Assembly (NCBI GenBank): GCA_003290165.1
Contig: QNQO01006272.1
Coordinates: forward strand, 744,001 to 808,000
From: Berberis thunbergii
Taxonomy: Eukaryota; Streptophyta; Magnoliopsida; Ranunculales; Berberidaceae
Length of the DNA stretch: 64,000 nt
Direction of reading: 5' to 3'
Both the position numbers and the translations under genes were made by a program. Under the pieces are notes generated by a model. The model made no database searches. It was not told the origin of the DNA and saw only the letters and a list, made by a program, of their open reading frames with translations. Positions 58,364 through 64,000 of this stretch are shown in pieces (the stretch's first letter is position 1; each line of letters starts with the position of its first letter).

Positions 58364-59764
58364 ATGGATGCTCTGGAGAATGTCCCTGAAATGCATCCCT
58401 TTAAAAAATATGTTTTGGGTTCTCCAAAGGCTAAAAGAAGATCTTCATTGTTGGAGTCTTCGAATGTTATGACATTTGTGTCGATGAGTTTTGAAAAAAC
58501 CTTCTTTTATGTAGGGGTGAGCATCCCATCCCGCGATCCAGATCATGTCCCATCCCGTTCTGATTTTTTTCAAGTCCCATTGGGATTGATCAATCTCATC
58601 CCGATCCCGTCTCGTCCCGATCTAGAGTGGGATGGAATCGGGATGACGATTTTCAATCCCGCCCATCCCGTCCAGAACAATTTTTTTAAATATTTAGTAT
58701 GACCTACGTATACAACTATGAAACTATTTGTTGACATGACTATTTTATTTGTTGTTTTATTTATTGACATAGTTATTTTATTTTCAAAAGCTTCCATGTG
58801 ACTCACCTAGACAATGAATCTAACTCAAACCCTCACCCTTGTTTTTTTTCCTCTTCCTAACTCTTGACAACAACAATGTGTACTCCTCGTAGTTTTTAAA
58901 TGACAAATCCATTGATCATTTTCATTAACAATGTACAAAAAATGGCTATCTTCAATAGTGGTTCTAAAAAGAATGGAGTAAAAGCTAATGAAATGGGGAA
59001 ATAATAATCAATGGCTTAAAGTTATAAAGTTGTTCTTAGAGTTGTGTGTTTGGTAAATCGCATGTTAAATTTTCATTCCTAATTTTAGTACATGTTCATC
59101 CCGTTCCGAACCCATTTGGGATGGGACGAGGTCTATCCCATCTCGTCCCGTCCTGATCCCGAACAAACGGGATGGATAGGAATGAGGTCCATCCCATCCT
59201 GTGCCCACCCCTACTTTTATGTGATGCCACTTGATTTGGGTGAGCATCCGATTGGTTCCATGGGACCTTTTAATTTCTTACATTTCTTAGAAGAAGTGCG
59301 GGCTCTCCCTCAAGGGATGAATCTATCTGTCGCCTTCTCCTGCTCCCAAGTTTCCATCAATCGCTACTGTTGGGAGATGATTTGAGCAGCTAGTTTTGAG
59401 GCAGATTTTCCTACTGTATCTACTGAGCTTCTCCAGCGATACCATAGCTGGAAGGTAGATTTGGCGTTGCGAATGAGATTTGCGATCCTGGGGTGGTAGT
59501 TTTGCATCAACCCGGGCATTATACATTTGAGAGACGTCCCCATCTGGCCCCTTCTGCTCTCCTGTGGAATCCTCTTCGATTGGGGGTAAGCGGAGCAGAA
59601 AAGTCCACAACTCATTGGGTGTGCCCTTACTGCCTCCTTCAAATCATCCTTGTGAGGTGATTAAGCATAACAAAGGATCAAGTGCGCACTTGCAGCCTTC
59701 TTCAAGTACTTTACTATCACATTTGAATCCTATCCAAAAACATATTGGCGGAGCGAATTCTTGA
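58364..59764 (+). pseudogene. antisense ORF2 of G2, unknown function, split by hAT2 (copy B)
   Basis: The start MDALENVPEMHPFKKYV follows a TATA box at 58327-58335. After hAT2 (58512-59213) the frame resumes with MPLDLGEHPIGSMGP. A TGA at 59383-59385 (CGA in copy A) truncates it early. The second-frame segment KRSRKVHNSLGVPLLPPSNH runs to the stop near 59764. The AATAAA of copy A is lost by a small deletion near 59871. It is not a recognised family. Confidence 0.5.
58512..59213. mobile_element. hAT2, non-autonomous hAT element, 702 bp (copy B)
   Basis: Ends are TAGGGGTGAGCATCCC and GCCCACCCCTA. It has a perfect 8-bp target duplication CTTTTATG (58504-58511 and 59214-59221). It keeps about 27 bp near the left end (GATCCAGATCATGTCCCATC) that copy A lacks. 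Confidence 0.9.
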
Positions 59765-60384
59765 CGTGTTTTTGAGCAGATAAATGTTTGTGTCAGACTT
59801 AGATACTAGTGGTGCATAATTTGTTGTACTAGTCAGCAGGGCAAACTTTGTAATAACTTTCATTGCAATCAATAGTCTTTTTTTCCTCGAATATGTCTTG
59901 TGCCAACAATTCTCCGAAATTGAAAAACAGAAAAAAAAAATAAAAAAAATCAAAGCACTAAGATAGTTTGATTCTAAACATAAACTAAGCTAATCTGGCC
60001 CTAAAATAGACACATGGCTCATACTATGTAGCTTTTTTGGCGGACTGTTAGGTATCGAGAATGTTGGCAAAGTTATTAAAGAGTGAACTTCGCGCTGGCA
60101 AGTCGTTCCCCGCTGATTGTCAGCATTATGAGGAGGTGCTTGATAGTTGAAGTGTTAATACTTAGCTTTGTGCTAGGCTAGATTGTATTTCCAATGACTA
60201 ATTTCAGCTCGTCAGATAGTTGAGCCTTGGTTGTCGAAGCTTTATTACTATCCGCACGGTGCGATCATCCCTCTCATCTGGGCCTAATGTCTAATGTATC
60301 TGTTCCGCGGGCCGAGACTGTAATTGCTAGCAATCCAACTACTTTAGCACTGCGTAGTGGCAATCTCTCGCTGAAGGTTGATCT

Positions 60385-62393
60385 TCACGAATAGTTTCTT
60401 GGGCTTGGTTGGTTGTGTAGTTGACACATTGGTGCAAAGTAGAAGCTATTGCTTCCATATGGAGAAGCCAAGGCCTCCCCAAGATGATGTTGTAGGCAGA
60501 TGGAACATCGACCACCATGAACTCCTAGACAAGGTACTTCCGTAATTGCAACTCTCCTGCCACCACCATTAAGTTGATACTCCCAATAGGGAAGCATTTC
60601 TCTCCGCTGAACCCGACCATAGGATAGTTGTCGGGTGTTAAGTCTGCCTCCTTGAGTTGCATGTTGCGAAAAGCGTTGAGAAACATGATGTTTAAAGAGC
60701 TTCTTGTGTCCACCAAGTCCCGTTTCACTTTCCACTTTGAAATGAGGACCGATATGACCAGGGAATCATTGTGGGGAGAATGAACGCCCTGAAGGTCCTG
60801 GTCAGTGAATGTCAGCGGTTGGATGGGGCTTTGAATACATGCATATTGCAATTGTTTGTCTTCGCAGGTGGGTTGCATCCTCATTTCGAGAAGCATCCTC
60901 TTGCGGGACCTATTTGATTGCTTGCCTTCGGAGCCAACTCCATGAAGAACATATATAATGTCAAGTGTATCTTTTCCTATCTCCTTAACGAAATATTCCC
61001 TTTCCTTTGTTCGATACTATATTTTCTTCGGGCTTACGAACTCCTTAAGCTTCCCCTTCCGGATCAAATAGTCTACCTCATTCTTGAAACTCTTACAGTT
61101 CTCAGTATCGGGGTAGCCCTCATTGTCAAAGGAGTGGTATTTGTTGTTATCGTACCGGGAAGGGTCTCATCGTTTTTTTAAGGGCTACTTTAGCCCCTCC
61201 CAATTCTTGATAGAATTCAGGACGTCGGACAGACTAGAGTTGATGGGAGTAACAGATTTAGCATTGACGTAGTTGGAGGGTTTATCTTGCCTTCCTCGAC
61301 CAGAGTCGGGCTTGCTATCATTGTTTTTTCTCTTCCTGTCGTCGTCATCATGTTTCTTCCCCTTTTTTTTTGTCTTTGGATGCAGATGATTTCTTTTCGA
61401 ACTCCACCTCCCTATTGATGGCCAACATCTCATCGATAGTGATGTACCTCTGGACATTAAGTTCGTCATATCAGTTAGTGGGTTCAGAGTGAAGAAATCA
61501 TAGAACTTTCCCCTCCTCGGACTCGAGGAGAAGACTGTGACCACGGTGTCACTTCTACAGCCATCAATGAGAGTCAACTCATTGTTAAAGCGTGTAACAT
61601 ATTCCCGTAATGTTTCATTGGGTTTTTGTCTTAGGGTGAGCAGATAATGCAGGCCATTCCTGATTCGCTGGTTGTCGATGAAGCGTGTAAGGAATGTTTT
61701 TGCCAATGTCCATAATGAGTCGAAAGACCTCGAAGGGAGGTTGTGGAATCAGGTCAACACTGATTTTTTAGGTTGGTAGGAAATGATCGACACATTATTG
61801 CCTTGGATCCTTCCTTGAGCGCCATTACATTCTGAAAGTGGCGCAAGTGATCGGACGGGTCTGTCGTCCCGTCATAGAACTCCAGCTTCGGTGGACTGAA
61901 TTTCTTCGGCAAATGTTCATTCATGATATGATCCATGAACTGCAAGACAATGAGGTGAATAGTATGTCAAAACTGGTAGCCCCTAGTCTAATGCGGTTCT
62001 GGGAAACTTGTCCATCAACCCTGGACGCTAGAGACATTTGGTCCAATGAGACCCTGCAGGGATAGTGCGGCATTCCTGAATGTGTTCTCTTGAATTTTCC
62101 AGGGACGGGGCTCTTTGCTGCCCCTGTTCTCCTTCTGCAAGTGAAGGGTTCTGCTGGGCAAGAATCTCAAGCGCTTATGCAATCTGTTGCATCTGGGTTG
62201 ACAACAGATTCACCTTTGGGTTCGCCGCTGCTGCAGCTGGTGCGAGGGTCTGATTTTGTTCCTCCCGCGGTGCCGGATTCATCGGAACTAACGGCACTCT
62301 CGCGATATGATCATTTGAGAGCTCAGCGATGTCTCCATTGTTGCGAGATCTCGTGGTCACATATCTCAGTACTGTGAGGTAGGGCAGTATCAC
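60385..62393 (-). pseudogene. G2 gag-protease, frameshifted (copy B)
   Basis: Read from 62393 leftward. It has an N-terminal Gln/Pro-rich part, PPKLEFYDGTTDPSDHLRHF at 61890-61830, then a long gag ORF at 61706-61185 (FLTRFIDNQRIRNGLHYLL, REYVTRFNNELTLIDGCRSD, a Lys/Asp-rich stretch, SLSDVLNSIKNWEGLK). The protease ORF at 60896-60525 has DLQGVHSPHNDSLVI and DTRSSLNIMFLN: the active site reads D-T-R where retropepsins need D-T/S-G. The C-terminal block is in another frame near 60520. This gag is more complete than copy A, which lost about 50 bp near 23050. Confidence 0.83.
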
Positions 62394-62437
62394 TGTTTTT
62401 CAAGGAACGTCGTCGTTCCCCACGAATGGCGTCAAAC

Positions 62438-63108
62438 TTATTTAACTGACTCGTGCTCTCCCTTAACCTGGATTGCACAGGGAATACATGTGAGCCAAAG
62501 ACCACCGTTGTGGTGGCCAATGGCACTCCGATGCTAAAGTTAGACAAGGCTGGAAGAAAGCTTAAAGTTGTAAATTGGGTTCTGTAGCATACCTTTCTTT
62601 GTCAAACCTGTGTCTTATTTATAATGCGAGAGTCCTCGTTTGGCTAGGTTTTCGGTGGCGTTGTTTAGGGAAAGATATCTTGCTGGAGATCCTTTCCTAG
62701 TTGAGAGTCATCTATGTAGGAAAGTTTTCCTATGAGACTTGTGCTCCTAGATCTGTGGGAGAGGTTTCCTTTTCGGAGTGTTGTCCATGAAAGGAAGTTT
62801 TCATGCACAACTTATACTATGAGATATGTTTCCTAGTCGGAACCAATGTGTTGTTGGCATGCTCAACCTAGGAGATCCCCCGGATACTTGTCTGATTAGG
62901 TCTTACGGGTATTGGAGTTTACCATGTGACGTGTGGGCTTAATAGGGTTTTGCAACTTGGATCAAGCCTTTTGGATATTGCCAATATGGGCTTATAGTTG
63001 TCTGGGCCTTGCAAGATTTGGTGGGCATCTAGGCTCGCTTTGTCCTGTTGACAAATTCATCGTGACACGCGTATGGTGCAGATAAAATGACGGTTTGGTG
63101 TATCATCA
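62438..63108 (-). repeat. 5' LTR of G2 (copy B)
   Basis: 671 bp, ending GTATCATCA next to GAAGC (63109-63113). Confidence 0.85.
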
Positions 63109-64000
63109 GAAGCATTTTATATCCCCCACAATAGAAAATGATATAATTTTTAATTATCCGCCACATATAACTATTTAATTTTTGGTAATTTTTAATCGAA
63201 AACACTAGAAAACCAGGTTTTGTAACCAAAGTGACGTGGTGTGATCTTGAAATAATGATGAAATTCCCAAAGTGTTTATGTGTATCTCGAGGTTGTAAAA
63301 AAAATCTTCTGATGATGCCACATCATCCTGGTTGCAGAACCCAGTTCCCCGGCCTCACTATTTTTTAATACAAAAACTAATAATTATCCCTTCACAGATT
63401 TTATTTTAATTTTTAGTAAATTTTGTAATTCCTTGCCACAAATAACTACTAAAATTATATTTAGTTAATATAATAATAATTATCCACCATAAATAACTAA
63501 ATAATTGTCGTACACATCCGCCAGAAAAGCTACATAATTATTAATTGTCATATAAATCAGCCAGAAAAGATGAGGAAACCTAATACTCAAGTCCATGACC
63601 AGAATTTGAACTTGATGCTGAATGTGACCTTGAACCCGTAGATGACCTTGATCATCCGCGTGATATAAAAAGCCTTATCATCTTCGCATTGGGTACCTTC
63701 CCATTGGGTCCAACACCAAAAAGCAATGCCTCAGATCCACCATACAGGTCACCCCCAATAAAATGATCAGAGCTACCAAGATAATGATGTGTATGCACCT
63801 TGGGAGTGATATCCTGACATCTGAAACGAAGAAGGTGGCAAATATGGCATTAGATACATGAGATACATCGAATGTGGTGGGTGAAAGCTCTAGAGGTGTG
63901 GGTGAGAGCTATGGGCGTGGGTCTGCGACTGTATAGATTGCATCATCATCATCAACATCATCATCATCTGTTGTTGTTGGGTCTACACCTAGTCAAGGGC

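Larger units (their letters stand above)
51605..63108 (-). mobile_element. gypsy-type retrotransposon G2, copy B
   Basis: Same plan as copy A, 11.5 kb against 13.0 kb. LTRs are 51605-52280 and 62438-63108; the target duplication is GAAGC on both sides. The 5' LTR is followed on the minus strand by GTTTGACGCCATTCGTGGGG. It lacks RT, RNase H and integrase, as in copy A. Confidence 0.87.
50084..64000. repeat. segmental duplication, copy B (runs off the window)
   Basis: It matches 10028-25357 in the same orientation, about 40 kb away. It shares the G1 LTR deletion junction (51064), the CACTA left end (51288), the G2 target site GAAGC (51600-51604 and 63109-63113) and the hAT2 site. The main difference is at 55866-56265, where most of the hAT-like insertion of copy A is missing and a piece of it is inverted. 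Confidence 0.9.
51288..64000 (-). mobile_element. CACTA transposon, copy B, right part outside the window
   Basis: The left terminus CACTACCACAAAACG is at 51288. G2 is inserted at 51605-63108. The CACTA body resumes at 63114 with subterminal ATCCGCCA words (63150-63550) and the left part of the second ORF region (63650-64000), equivalent to 24900-25357 in copy A. Confidence 0.85.

Overview
This window is repeat-rich nuclear DNA from a eudicot plant. The evidence is an intron-bearing R2R3-MYB gene of the MYB60 type, plant CACTA, hAT, Mutator and Tourist transposons, and Ty3/gypsy retrotransposon remnants. There is one clearly intact host gene, at 6000-7312. A single degenerate exon resembling a plant bromodomain-WD40 gene lies at the left edge.

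Layout. Positions 1-971 hold that exon, a hAT fragment and the right end of a CACTA element, which sits inside a broken MULE transposase/OTU gene (972-2545). Positions 3340-5640 hold tRNA-headed SINE-like repeats, a complete 874-bp hAT element with a perfect 8-bp target duplication, and a short Tourist-like MITE. The MYB60-like gene follows, then a foldback Tourist MITE (8744-9072).

From about 10 kb to 36.3 kb lies a nested stack. A gypsy element (called G1 here) has its gag split by a CACTA transposon (11178-30246). The CACTA was itself invaded by a minus-strand gypsy element (G2, 11495-24463, target duplication GAAGC), and G2 took further hAT and Tourist-like insertions. At 50084-64000 the same stack appears again, with the same insertion junctions, so it is a segmental duplication of at least 13.9 kb and not an independent set of insertions. 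Between the copies lie a Mutator-like element with a 9-bp target duplication (38227-39687, possibly a Pack-MULE), a gypsy LTR-gag-protease fragment related to G1 (44270-46830) and a minus-strand gypsy gag-protease fragment (47850-49030).

G1 and G2 share an unusual plan. They carry gag and protease, but I see no reverse transcriptase, RNase H or integrase. Next to the 3' LTR each carries an antisense ORF resembling the 'putative gypsy type transposon' family with a coiled-coil tail, plus tandem repeat arrays (86 bp and 75 bp in G1, about 135 bp in G2). G2 also carries a second antisense ORF with its own TATA box, which was later split by a hAT element. Nearly all TE coding regions contain stops or frameshifts. 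Names G1-G4 and hAT1-hAT2 are labels for this annotation only. Family assignments are from motif recognition, not from a database search.
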